DNA of 64,000 nucleotides from contig NW_026042445.1 in assembly GCF_023856365.1 (NCBI RefSeq), positions 1 through 64,000 of the forward strand, read 5' to 3'. Under the pieces are notes generated by a model. That model was given only the letters and a program-made list of their open reading frames with translations, had not been told where the DNA came from and did no database searches. This DNA is from Brienomyrus brachyistius. Lineage: Eukaryota > Chordata > Actinopteri > Osteoglossiformes > Mormyridae. Both the position numbers and the translations under genes were made by a program. Shown here in pieces: positions 33,758 to 57,300 of this stretch (the first letter of the stretch is position 1; each line of letters opens with the position of its first letter).

Positions 33758-35160
33758 AAGGTGGAATTGCAGGTCGATCATTTTAAGGATCTAGATGTAA
33801 ACCTCCCTGGTGTTGCTTTAATATTTTTTTTGCACAATTTGCTTCACACACTTCCTCCAGCAGAGAAGCTTACAATACTACACCCCACCAAATGACTGGA
33901 TGATGCCTTTTTATTTAAGGTCTGGCTGTGAGCCTCGATTACCGATACACTATCTTCAGGCTCCTGCCGGGATCAGTCAGTATGGTGGACCTTTGGAGGA
34001 ATGGGTACAAAACCATCAGGAAAGTTTGCAGGTGCTTCAAGAGTATGTGAAGGCTTAGTTGGAGGAACAAGCCACACCACGAAATCGGAAACACAATGAG
34101 TTGGTTAATGATTAGGGGTTTGATGAAGGTCAGCTGGTGTGTTTGCGGAACCATGTTTGAGGTAAAATACAGGATCATTGGGATGCCTGTTTGTATATGG
34201 TAGTTCGGTGTCCCCAAGATCAGGGTGCAGTTTACTCTGCAACTCCAATGGAGGGGGACGGGGTTGTCCGTCAAGTTCACCGAACAGAGTTGCGTCCAGT
34301 ACCACAGGGGGTTGTTATGTCAGGGGAAGATGTTCTGGTAATGTCTCCTGAGTCTGGGTTGCCCACAGGGGCAACAGAAATGGAATCGGATGAGGACTCT
34401 GTGATTTTACGGGGACAGGGCTGGTGGGAGGGGTCGCAATAGAGCATCCACAAGTAGGCCTCGTATAATGGAGGAGGTTATGTCCCCCCCGAGGTGTAGA
34501 GACCAGTTAAACGTTCGGTGAGGTCCACCACTGGTCATCATACCAACCCTTATAAGTTACCACGGTCAGTGAATGATCGTTCGGTTGGGGAGGAAGACCA
34601 GTGGTTTGGGGATAGAATTCTTAGCTGTGATCGTTGGGTCATCAATTTCATTTTGGGGGATGGATTGTAGCCAGGCAATTATAGGCAGGTATAGGAACTG
34701 CAGTTCGGACTGGAGGCATAGCCGGGGCGAGATGGCTGTGCATGTTCCGATGGTAGGGCATATTGGCAAAGGAGCAGGCACGGGAAAGACAGGCAGGGTC
34801 CTGATAGATTTGGTGGAGCATCGGCGGGCATATTGAATTTGCAGTGTAGCAGCCTTTCTGTTTGCTTGTTTCAGGGGTGAACAATCTTATCCGCAAAGGG
34901 CCGGTGTGTATGCAGGTTTTCGCTGCAACTCCCTAATTAGATTTCTAATTAGAGGACTGATTAGCTGAAGAGTCCTCATACCTGGTTTTGAAGAGCTGAC
35001 CTAAAGGTTACCCCAAAAACCTGTTTTTTTTTTGTTTGAATGGGGCAGTGAGTCATGGGGTAAACTACTGTTCTTTAGGGGTTTTCAAGGTGGAATTACG
35101 GGTCGATAATTTTAAGGATCAGGTTGTAAACCTCCCTGGTGTTGCTTTAATATGTTTTAT
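33758..35160 (+). mobile_element. Deleted Ty3/gypsy-type element with terminal direct-repeat remnants
   Basis: A block of about 65 bases containing GTAAACCTCCCTGGTGTTGC occurs near 33,760-33,825 and again near 35,085-35,150, like remnants of two LTRs. Between them, plus-strand translation from about 33,960 reads GGPLEEWVQNHQESLQVLQE, then LVCLRNHVRGKIQDHWD, MVVRCPQDQGAVYS and VVRQVHRTELRPV. This is the order of a gypsy integrase C-terminal tail. All upstream gag-pol sequence is lost. The LTR interpretation of the direct repeats is inferred. Confidence 0.55.
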
Positions 35161-35625
35161 CTGAGGTTGTATCGTGTATTATCAAGCCAGCCGGCTTAGT
35201 GGCCTCGGGAGCGGGGTTTAGTGGGAGCAGCTGGCTAGTTTTATTTTCTTTTTTGTTTGTGTCTTTTTCTTTGTTGTATGTATATTTTGGGTTCATTATT
35301 AGGCAGGCTGGGCCTTTTGGCACCTGTAGTCTGGGTGCTGGATTGCCCATAGGGGTCTTTTTTATTGCTGTGATTTGCTGTGTCATTCACTAGTGTGATT
35401 TGTGCTGGATGTGTTTTTAAGGTTGTGCTGTGGCGTGTACCTGAGCAAACTTTGGGCAACCTGTTCTCTTGTTGGCTTTATTGACAAAGGGTGGATTAGT
35501 CTAATTACGGCCTGCTACAAATAGCTGCATATAACGTATAAAAAAAATCACCTTATGGGTGCTCCGTAGGGTAGCAAGATCTTGAGTTTTTTTTACAGTA
35601 CTCGGGTACGTTTTAAAATTTTCGA

Positions 35626-35725
35626 CCAATCAGCAAACATTATTCTGACAGCATAGCTGGGAAACCAATGAAAAGTGAGTGCAACGTTCTAGAACTTGAC
35701 TTCGGGTTGACGCTCCCTATAAAAG
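35626..35725 (+). promoter_or_regulatory. Promoter-like module: two CCAAT boxes, HSE-like palindrome, TATA box
   Basis: CCAAT boxes lie at 35,626-35,630 (GACCAATCAG) and 35,665-35,669. A heat-shock-element-like palindrome TTCTAGAA is at 35,687-35,694, and TATAAAAG is at 35,718-35,725, so spacing is promoter-like. A start near 35,750 would yield an A-rich transcript reaching a good donor (AAG|GTAAGT) at 36,079. No long open frame exists; the first ATG (35,817) opens only about 15 codons. It could be an LTR promoter or a noncoding-RNA promoter. Confidence 0.4.
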
Positions 35726-36079
35726 AGCTGGGTACTGCTTCAAGGCGTTCAGTTGGCGCTACCTCCTGATAGAGTAGCACTGTACGGCTCTTGTTCCGTA
35801 AAACAACATCAAAAGGATGAAAAAAAAAACAATTTTTAAAGAAGACGAAAAAAACATCGTCTAAAAAAATAAGCCAAAAAAATAATATCCGAAGAAGGAA
35901 AAACATGCAAAGTAAAAAAAACAAACAAAAATAAAAAACAATATCCAAAGAAGAAGGAAAAAAACATCCAAAGGGAGAAAACAAGAACTGAAGGGCAAAC
36001 GAGGTAGGAGGAAATACAAATTTCGTTTCAGCACCGTTGGAGTGCCAAGCCGTGAAAAGCATTTGGCCAGAAGACAAGG

Positions 36080-36857
36080 TAAGTGTTGTAGCTGTTATTT
36101 TAAAACAGCGCTTTTCAAAATGCTGCTTTATAATCGTTTGAGATCGTTAGCCAGTGTGACAGCTGAAGGCTTTTTGAGTTTACCAACATAAAGTTTTATT
36201 TCTGTATTAGGACATTGTCAGGAACAATGATGTGTTCATCGCTATGATGTGGTCAAAAAGCGATGCATTGAATCTTAGAAACATTTGTGATTTTTCAAAC
36301 GATGCTTTTCCTTTTATTTAATCAGTAAAATTTCCATCGGTTTTATATAGTGCCCCTTGAAATATGTCTTTAGCTCATTTTCCGGGCATTTTACTAGAAT
36401 GCATCCTGAGAAATACACAAGCTCTGCTGCATTTCCGTGCCTCGATGTTTAGTGCCGAGTATAATTGTTGCAGTTGCCTTTTATATATTCCATGAGACCT
36501 GTTGGTACCAAGAGAAGTGTGAGACTGTCAGGGTGAATTTATCATACAATCGCACGCATAAATACCTGAGGGTTGCCAGTCCTTTTGCGTTGTTACAGGA
36601 GGACTAGAGCTGACGAGTGTGTTTCTACACACTATCAAGGGCATTGTAGTACAGTTTTCTCAGGTGGGAGAATGCTGCCGATCTCCTATTTGACAATACA
36701 GCCCTTGATATATTAGAATATTACAGAACTAGAAGCCTTTTGCAAGGAAGAATGTGAGAAAATCCCAAGTACAAGAACTGAAAGCCTTTCAGCTGGCTAT
36801 AAGAAGCGCTTGTAAGCTGTGATATCTGGCAGAGGAGGTGTTACTAAGTACTGATTA
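36080..36857. other. Noncoding sequence, nothing recognised
   Basis: No exon was identified, including none of the missing N-terminal clcn7 exons. Confidence 0.4.
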
Positions 36858-37076
36858 CGTAGGGTGCCCAAACTTTTGCAGAGTGCCATAATAATGTTTT
36901 TATTTTGTAATTTTGTTCAATTTATGGCATAAAAAGTAACTATTCATCAATGTTTGCTGAAAATATTGTGTATTTTCCCCCCAGTTCCTAAAGAGACTGT
37001 ATTAACTGATATTGTTGCTTTTGTAATTGAAAAGATGTTATTTGTCAAGGGGTGCCAAACCTTTGCATAAGACTGT
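36858..37076. mobile_element. MITE-like dispersed repeat
   Basis: Begins GGGTGCCCAAACTTTTGCA and ends GGGGTGCCAAACCTTTGCAT followed by AAGACTGTA, a combination seen in a widespread teleost non-autonomous DNA-transposon family. It has no coding capacity. Confidence 0.5.
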
Positions 37077-37254
37077 ACACAGTGTGTGTATGTGTTTATG
37101 TGAGTGTGTGTCTGTGTGTGTCTTTATATATATATATGTGTGTGTGTGTGTATATATTTCTGTATATGCATGTGTATATATATATTTATATATAGTTCAC
37201 ACACATTCAAACTTATTTGAATACACATTCAAAATAATTTTTATTATTATTATT

Positions 37255-39630
<2,376 letters not shown>

Positions 39631-39932
39631 ACCCGAAGCTCTGATCTCAGATCAGTTCCATGCCTCCAGAATCTAATGTTACCCTCAAGGAAGAAGGGAA
39701 GCTATGATGAGTAAAAAAAAGGTTATTAGAGTGTCCTGTCAGCGTTGGGCTTCTTCGGCCTCCGCCATTGATTTTTCAGTTTCAGGATGGAAAGTACAAG
39801 GTGGCTCTGTGTTGATGAATAATCCAGGAAAAAAATGCCACAAAGGCATGGAGTCACACCAGTGGAGTCTTATCCTTGCAATAAAGACCCCTGTATGACC
39901 TTTGCTGAATATTTCCAGTTTAGTGGAGCTGA

Positions 39933-48240
<8,308 letters not shown>

Positions 48241-51200
48241 GGTTTTGATGCATATGCCTATTTGTATTGCACGAGTCAGTCATGCTGTTTAATAAGAATC
48301 ATTTGTATTTATACAAACAATGATACAATAATTTTTTTATTAAATGGCGTGTTTGATGATACTGCTGGTGACTCCGTGGCACTCTTTGAGCAACGTGTCC
48401 GTATCCTAATTTTCTACCTTCTGACACACAAATTCTCAGACTAAATGAGATTACTGCAGTCCCGTTGCCGGGGTAATGCAATTGTTTAGGTGGATGTCGC
48501 TGAATGCATTTCAGTGGGAGGTCCAGAAAGCCTGGGACGCGATTTGACGGGGTAGAAATGAGATGAACGGTTCTGTTGTACCTTGCAGATTTGTACCTTG
48601 CAGATTTCCCTCGATTAGCTTATTAGTTGCTGGAAATCAATATTTAAAAAAAAATGTGCGTTGAACATGCCTTTCCATCCCGATCCATGAACCCAGTTTT
48701 CCCAGATATCAGCAAAACAATGAGAAATTCTATATATAAAAAAAAAAAAATCAACATTTGATTAAGTTTTATTAATGCTTGCTTTCATGTTAAAAAATTT
48801 TGGTGCACAATTTAATTTTTTTTTTAACACACAACATTTGGTTGAAATTGTAACGTGGAACATCAAGTCTGGGGCGCAGTTAAGGGGGGGAGATTAGGAC
48901 AGTAAAAAACTTGGAACATAACTGCATTGGTGTGGGTTTGTGGCCCAATATGATATGCATTCATGGGGCCCAAATTCTCTAGCAGAATCACAGCATAGAT
49001 TTCTTTGTATATTTTTTAGGTTTAAAGGACTCCGGAGATTGAGATATTGTGTTTTTAAAGTTTCCTTGGACTCCCACAGTAAATTTTACAGAGCTGGGGT
49101 CTCCATAACTTTTGCTGTGCAATAAATTTTGCTGACTGGGAAAGGGGGGGGGGGTTCCCCAAGATTTTTGCCGGCTCGCCTACCCATCGGCTCACCTTGA
49201 AAATGCCCAAAATGCCACCTGGCTGTTCAGCCCTGCTATAAAGTTGCAGAAAGACACGACGTTGTACTGTGACCTTACGATGTTACAGATCCGAGAAATA
49301 GCGTACTAAGCAGCACGTGTTTCCCTGCTGTGTTAAGGTGGGCCTTAGAAACCCATAACGCACTAATGCAGCTCTGGATGGCGGGCTATGCGTCAGTAAT
49401 GCTGTCAGAGAAGATTCACTCATTAGTCTGATGTGAACTTAATCAGATTATGGGTCCTTTTTAGTCGCAGAATACAACATAATCCATGGCAAATGGACAT
49501 CGGTGCCGTCTTTATGATGTTATGCTGACAGTGCCTTTAATCCCACCCCCCACCCCCCACCAATCCCTTTCCCAACTTCATGTTGTCTCTTAATCCTGTA
49601 TGTTTCAGTAATATGAAGACGGAATTTCAGTATTCTCTGTTGCGGTTGTTTTATTTTTATCTCGCGAGTTTCATGCATTTTTAAGAACCGCGCAGAACAT
49701 CAGTTAACTCTGTGCTGCTGGAATCCTGAGGATTGCCTTGATGGGTAGTGTAGGAGTTGAAGGATTTGCGTAGTCAGATTTAATTTTTTAAAAAGGAAAT
49801 CTATTAAAAAGTAACATGCAAAGTAGTTTATTATTATTATTTTTTTTTTTTTTACATAAGAATTTCAAGAGAAACTGAGAGCCTCGTTTTAATGGGCTTG
49901 TCTGGTAAAGTTAGTTTGACACTTGTACTGCATGTATTATTAAACATTTATCTATCCATCCATCCATCCATCCCGGCTCCGTCAACATGCAAACTTCAGT
50001 AATTCAAAACACTTAGTATTGAGCTTCCATTGTGAGCCTTAGCAGCCAATAAACAAACCGCCAATAATGAATATCACAGGCTTTGGTGATGGACACAGAC
50101 TTCCAGACACGCCCCATATTCCTGACGCATTCCTCACCATGACCCTGTCTACTTCACATTCGCAGCCCAATATTTCATTCAAACTGGAGTTCGAAAGCTT
50201 GTTGGAGCCGAATGGACAATTTTAAAGACCAACATGGCAGAAAATTCAGTTCTGAAAGAAAGGAAGTTTCGATTTTTAATGAACTTATGAGATGCAGCAG
50301 AGATTCATCTTACCCTCAGTAATCTTTAGTTATAGCTTTCAGGGACTGGGATATAGATAATTTAGAAATGTGCTGCTTTTTAAAACACTAAGTAGGATTC
50401 CAATACTTTTCCAAGACACGGTATAATAGTATAATGTATTGTTGGTGCGCTGTGGGAGGGAGGTGCTGTCCTGGCAGGGGAGACAGGTGACTGAAACCTT
50501 TTGTAGCGATTTGTTCCGCCTGTCTGTTGGGCAGAATTTAGTTTGCTCTCTTTGTGCTTCCAGTAAATCTAGGTCCCGTTCCCATCATACCAGCAAGTCC
50601 GTGCAGGGTGGATCTCTGGCTAATCTCTTTTGTTGTTTGATTCCCTCCACGGAGGAAAAAAAAAAGAACTCGAGGTCACCTGCGGTTCCGAACCACATCT
50701 CCAGCAGGTCAGTGATCTCAGAGTACATGCCGTTTATAAGCCAAAAGAAAAATGGTTGAAAAGTACGACACCTGTGTTATTCTATTTTGGTATTTAAGTG
50801 ACAGAATTCCACTAAAGGTGAATTAAAAACTTGCTTAATTTATTGAGAAATGCTGAAGAAGTAAATGAACAAAGGATGAGAGAAGCTGCTGGAATCTGAA
50901 GCAGACATGATGCAGGTTCGAAACTGCACAGTTTTGATCTGGAATATGGGACACAATCCACATTATAAGCACTGAGCTAAATGCCAAGTTTTAAATGGCT
51001 ATTTATCTATTACAACCATTGTTTCAGTGAAAGTTGTATGCAGATGTTTATTACTTAGTAATAAGGCAATATTTGGCTCAACTATGGTTTGTCTGTTACT
51101 AATGAAATAAACTTTTCCTATATATAGAGACACAGGACTTTTCTCACTTCTGATCTAAACCATAATTTAGTCTGTTCTTATTTAACATGACACTATAATA

Positions 51201-51324
51201 AAAATACATCCGAAGTTAAAAATCCTGGAAGACTGCGTCAAATAGAGCAGCAGAGCACCGCCCCCAAACAGCCTCTGTGGGGCAGCAGTGAGCTCAGAGT
51301 GCATCCCCCCCCCAGGAGGCAGTG
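48241..51324. other. Interval between convergent clcn7 and rgs11
   Basis: No exon, RNA gene or intact mobile element is supported. A short CCATC run near 49,955-49,973 is a simple repeat. The part nearest 51,324 is expected to contain the rgs11 3' UTR. Confidence 0.45.
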
Positions 51325-54300
51325 TTAGGAAGAGCAGGCTGCTGTGGGACTTGCTGGTGACCCCAGGGACTTGGTCTTGCCGTTGTCCTCTAAGGCCTGG
51401 GCGAAAAGGGCAGGGTTACGGCTGGAGTGCCGCTGGCGTCTCACAAAGGGAAAGACACTGGGGCATGATGGGAAGGAGAACATGTTAGCGTTCCGCTAAC
51501 ACTTGTGGCACTGCCTTTTCTAAGTCAGCCATGTTGGAAAATCCTTGACTACCGTGGAATTACAAACAGAAACTGGAGAGCATCACAGGGGACGCAAAAG
51601 CAATTAACATTACAGAACTCTGTGTAGTCTTAGTGACGAAGCTAAGCTGAAGCCAGCAGTTCACACTAAGCCCAAAAATCCCTGGAATTAATCGTTAACA
51701 ACCCCAGAAACAGAACCTGTGTGTATCCCACACCAATATGAGTCTTATCCCCTTATATAAAATACATGGAATATATTACAGAAAGACCCCTTTTATAGAA
51801 GATAATAGTTTTACCTTTTTTTGGTCTCTTGTGGTTCTATGGCTCTAGCCAGCATGTTTTTGTAGAGATCGGACTTTAAATAGCGGGCGTAGGAGTCCTG
51901 AGGGTGAGAGGAGAGGCCGAGAGCCCGTTTTAATGAAGCTGTCATCCACTTTCATGGCTGTGCACAGTTAATGCTCCTACCTTCTTCATCAGGAAATAGA
52001 TGTGCATCTGGGCGTCATCCAGGACAAAACGATGTGGGCTTTTCATGCCCTGCAGGGTCTTCTCCATGGTCTTGCTGTCCACGTTTACCCACTTGCTGGC
52101 TCCCGGGGCCAGGAACTGCCTGGGGGGAAGGAAGTGATGAGCCTGAGCTTTGCAGTCCCACTGGGAGTAAGCAAGTGCCACATCAGGGCCTGCTCTAAAT
52201 TCAACTGGGATGCAAACTGTCCCACTGGGCCACAAGGTCGCACTCACTTGTAGACCTCTTCCACCTTCTGCGGGATCGTAGCGCTCTCGCCGTGCCGGAT
52301 GTCCTCACAGGCCTCCCAGAAACAGAGGTTCTCCACTGTGAATGAAACAGCGCATGCATCAGCTACCTGCAGGAGGCGCTCATCACGATGCCAATATGGA
52401 GGAGAATTGCCTTTCATAGAGGGATCATGATTATTAATTTAGCAGATGCTAGATCCTATTTTTTTTTTTTTTTGAGAGGGCAGGGTCAGTCAGTCCCTGG
52501 AGTAACTGATCGACGGCCCAATAGTGAGGTCACTCAGCTGACTCTGGGATTTGAGCTGATGACCTCCTGCAATGAATCCCAATCTGCTGAGTCACACACT
52601 GCCCAAATAGGCCCGCAGTGATCAAATAATGAATATGATTCTTACTTGCTGACGATGCCTCCATGAAGCTGATCTACTTGGGCGGGGGGGTCTACATGCT
52701 GCTCACCACTGAACTCCTTCTCCAGGTACTCCCTGAACTTGCACCGTCCCAGAGGGTCCCTAAGGAGCTCCGTGAAGCCGAACCCCCATCGTTCCACCCG
52801 CAGCTTGGTGGGTGTCTCCACCCTGCACCAGGAGGCGTGGAAGTGAAGAGACGACAGTCACCTCTGGGGGTGTGGCCCTGAAGAGGCAGGATGGGGCGCG
52901 GTAACGCACACTCACATGTCGGCATTCAGCGTCCAGAGTGCCGTGTCATCTGTTATCCAGGGGTTGCTGGGGGGGCAGCCTTGCATCATGGGGTCATGGT
53001 TCAGGTACTGCTCGCTGAACTTAAGGAAGCTGAACACAGAAGACCAGCCATTCCCAGTTTTAGTCCTACTTTCTATAATCCTTGCAAGTCATCAAATATT
53101 CAGGTTCAATGCTGGCATATTCCAGCAAACTGGAGCTCGAAATGGTGACGAAATGATTATACGTCATTGAACCCTATAAGGAAATTCTCTTTTCATCTCC
53201 TCCATCTTGCTCTCCATAGGTGAGAGAAAGCTTGGTAGCAAAGGGCAGCTGCCCGTAGAGGCTCCCAGGAACCTGGGGGTTAAGGGCCTTGTTCAAGGAC
53301 CCACAAGTGTGCTGAAGCCAGGCTTGAACCGGCGACCTTCTGATCAATATTAAGTAATTATTTGCAGTTAAATACAGTTCAATTCAGTTTAATAGTCAAC
53401 CGGTTTCAATATTAGTTAGGCATCATTAATCCAGGATATGTGTGACTCTGAGATTTATGGTGAAAGATGGATGGGCAGATGGACGAAAGAACGAAATAAC
53501 GAGGTTAGATTTTCACAAAGAGCAGTCCCCAGCATTTTTGTCAGAATTAACATGAAATAGATCCCCCCCCCACCAATCAGAGGCACAGTATACAGAATAC
53601 CCAGAGATATCCCCCAGTTAGGGACTAATGTGGACTGGTGTCGAACCAGTGGTCCCCCAGCTATGCTGGGACTGAGGCTGAATCACAGGTGTTGGGGGGG
53701 GGTAGGTGGGGGAGGCTGTTATCCAACCTTTCCAGGCAGATGGAGGACTTGACCCTCGAGCGGCCCAGGGATTTCCTGATGTGTTCAATCTGGTGTCGGG
53801 AGCCATGAAAAATCACACGGGGAATATAAGAGTCAGAAAAAAGGCACAGCATGGTACACATCCAAGCCCTGATAAGAGCCATGCTGTTGTACCTTTAAAC
53901 AGAATTTGTCAATATCTGAGAGCCAACAAAAGAAAACGACAACACAGATGTAGATCCTTCCGAAGCAATTTTCTTATGACAGCATTCTTAAGAGCCCACT
54001 TAATCACCCTCTTTGGTTGTTCTTGGCAACCATCCCATCAGCTGAAATAGGTTCACTCTAAATTCTTTCAGGCTTACCTCTCTTTTGTAGTAGTCCGCGT
54101 TCTGTTCTGTAAAGAAGGAAGAAACAAAACCGTCTCTAAACATGATATAAGCCACATGTTTATGGGAGTTTTACTTGCGCAAAAATGTTCTGAGGGCACA
54201 AGGTTCATTGGTTCAGAGAGATAACCAATCAGACTGTAGAAGTGGTGGATACAGGCAACTAGAGGAGGGGGGGGGGGTCAACCAATCAGATGTCTTGTTC

Positions 54301-57300
54301 CTGCCTCCTCTAGTTCCTTAGACCCACCTCCTCTACAATCTAATTGGTTATCTCTCTGAACCAATCATTTTTCCTTCTGCCCTCAGAACATTTTTGTGAG
54401 GGTAAAACTCCCACGAGCGAATCACATGCAAGGAATCAGACAGTAGGAATTCTGCTCACACTCAGCTCCTGGCTTTACTAAGCAGACATCCAGTCTAGAA
54501 ACCATGAATAATATAGCACTATTACGAGTATGTATTGTGGGACTGCTGACGTACTTACGTTAGCATGGAAAACAAGAGCAGGAAGTGAGGAAGAAGTGAG
54601 ACAGAAAGATGAGCACAACGAAGTGCTGTCACACTCACACACGAGCTTCCCTCGGATGCCCTCCCACCAAAAACACTGATTATCACTTCACTTCCTTGGG
54701 TAATTTGGGGGCCCAAGGCAACAGCCTATTCTGCCTATAGCTGCCATATATATATAGATATTAATATACATATTTTTTCTTCATGACTTTGATCTTATCT
54801 AGGCCCCGAGCGGCTCTCTTGTTTGCCCGGATCCGGTCCTGTGACTGACAGAGGCGATAAACAGCAGGTACTGGCATTACGGAAAAAATGTATATGCTTA
54901 ATAAAAAGCTCAGACCAGCTGGACTCGGGAGTTGTGCCGGTTCCTTCGCTCAGGGCCTTGTTCTTGAACGCTGAATGTTCCCGGCTGCAGAAAATCAGAG
55001 GGTGAGAAATCCTTAGCTGAACTTCAGATGAAGAGTGAGCTCGTTTCTCTCAAGCAGACTGACGCCGGTCTAACGCTGCATTAATACCCCTTAGCACTAC
55101 TGGTCACATTTCCCATGATGCCACTGGGTACAGCCCATGGCGACACTGCCCAGTAGGGGACAGTGTGACAGCTTTCCAAAAGGACCATTCGGTCCTGGAG
55201 GGCCAGTCGGTGACACAGTATCCATGATCAGGACTGGGGTACCCTGCTTTACAGAATAAACTAACCAAATGTCGATACTGAATGCAATCTGATTTAACAT
55301 GGTTTCCTTAAATCCCAATTAAAGGGGGGGGAGACGCAAACACAGCATGTCTGCATTTTAGCTTCAGGCCGTCTCCCAGTCCCTTCGCACTCCTCTCTCC
55401 CAGATCCAAGCATCACCAGTCTTAGCGATGCGTCTCGTGTTTCTCGGGCAAAGAGAAAGGAGGCAGGAAGCGGCCATTTTGTCATTTGCTGGTTTTAATC
55501 CCCCCCCCCCCCCCCAGCTTCCCCCGTCCACCTGGCCGTACCAGAGTGCAGAGCGTCCCTGCCTTTTAAACACGAGCAGCACCTGACTGGGGGGCCCTAC
55601 GCTGCGTGGTTTTTGGCTCAACTGTGTTTCCGTCTAATTGGCGTCAAAACGGTGGGTTTCATCAATGAGGGTGGTGTGTGGCTGAGCGGGTTGGCAGTCG
55701 CCGCCTATGACTGGAAGGTTGCCGGTTTAAATCCCACAGTCAGCAGAGTGACATCACCACTGGACCCCTGAGAGAAGTCCCTAAACCCCCAACTGCTCTA
55801 GTCTCAATAAAAGGTACATCTGCAAAATAAGCTGAATTTAGGATGTGATCCGCAGCTGCGTGGCTGCCATTCCCACCTCCTGATGCCGCCCCGGATGGGG
55901 ATAATGGCCCACATAAACGCTGATGCTTATTAGCCCTGAGAGATGCTGCGCACCCAGCAGAAAGGGGCCCTAGTGACGGCCGGGATTAAGCCAGATACAC
56001 ACCACACTCTGCTCCTGTCCCACACTTTCATTCTCCACTCTCCTGTGTTATTCATGAACTCCAAATTACACTCAGCGAGGGTGCAGTTGCTCATTCCCGC
56101 AGCCTGCTGTCCTGTCTGTCTTCTGAAAGCTCTCGTCCCACAGAACATAGGCTTCTTCCCAGCTAAGTAAATATTTCATGATCACACTGAAGCAGTAGTG
56201 GGTTATCAGGCCTGAAGTGATATATTCCTCCCCCACAAAGTATGCATGGAGACACTCTGTGTGTCTTACTTAACGAAGATAAAACTCCCCCCCCCCCCCC
56301 CCCCCCCCGTGAATTTTGCTGAGCTCAATGCTCTGGAGATGACGGAGATCGAAAATTATACCGGAAATGTTCCATATGTCCTTACAGATGTTTCCTTTGC
56401 CTTCCTTCATTGAACAAACCCGTTGTCGTGGGAGAGAACTGCACAACCCCCCAGCTCTCTGTGGGGGAATGGGACCCTGCCTATGCCTTCCTGCCAATCC
56501 TGCCAAGTTTCCCCTGTAAGTTGAAGGATCTCCTAACAGGCCTGCATGTAGATTAATGTCATACCCAGGACAAAGCAATTGCAGGTTAAGGCCCTTGCTG
56601 AAAGGCCCAACGGAGTAGAATCACTCTGGGCATTCACAGGATTTGAACCAACAACCTTCCACTTGCTTGCACAGATCCCTAGGCCCAGAGCCACCACTCT
56701 GCCCCACAACCTCAAAAAAATCCTAGAATCGCCCCCAGCCTTAGGCGATATTCGAGCTGCCAAGGTGCATTGAGTTCAGGTTTACCCAGTGTGTGCTTTA
56801 CTCTAATCACAGCATACTGGGTTTTCGCCGGGGCAGATGTAGGGAGTCAGGGGTTTCGGGGGAGGTGCTTACTGGCGGTCTGTTGACGAGCCAGTAGGCC
56901 TGTTCCTGACATTCCAGCACGATGCGGTCCGCCTTGCGCCTCTGTTTGGCTGCCCTGGTAGGAGCAGAGCAGTCGATGGAGAGTCAGAAAGCATACTGGG
57001 TAATTAGCATATAGCGGTAATCACTGAACTGCAAGGTAGGGTTTTCATTTTTCTGTTTCCTTTTTCACTTAGAAATGGATTTCCGACTCTAGTGTTTAGG
57101 CTGAGGTCTGATTTAACAGATAGGAGGGAAATTATGACCACACACCATGTTACTTTTTAATTTAGGTAACATCATCATCCTCTTAATACGAGATTTATTC
57201 ATCCATTCTCATCTGTCCCCTTGTGTGCATTTATGAAATTGATTTCATAGCTCGATGCGACAGTATTCCCGGGCTGGGGTGGGGTTTACCTGAGCTGCTC

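Noticed and set aside
35640..36077. 145-codon minus-strand frame rich in Phe
   Set aside because: It is the complement of an A-rich stretch downstream of the promoter-like module, with no domain and extreme composition.
51815..51897. Assignment of the gene as rgs9, because the peptide [10 protein letters not shown] resembles RGS9
   Set aside because: The DEP start ([15 protein letters not shown]), [21 protein letters not shown] and the short C-terminus SVFPF...SS all favour RGS11, and the total length fits RGS11.
54078..54106. Acceptor at 54,107 giving a 29-base rgs11 exon
   Set aside because: It would break the frame with the preceding 69-base exon. Using the acceptor five bases downstream (exon 54,078-54,101) joins in phase.
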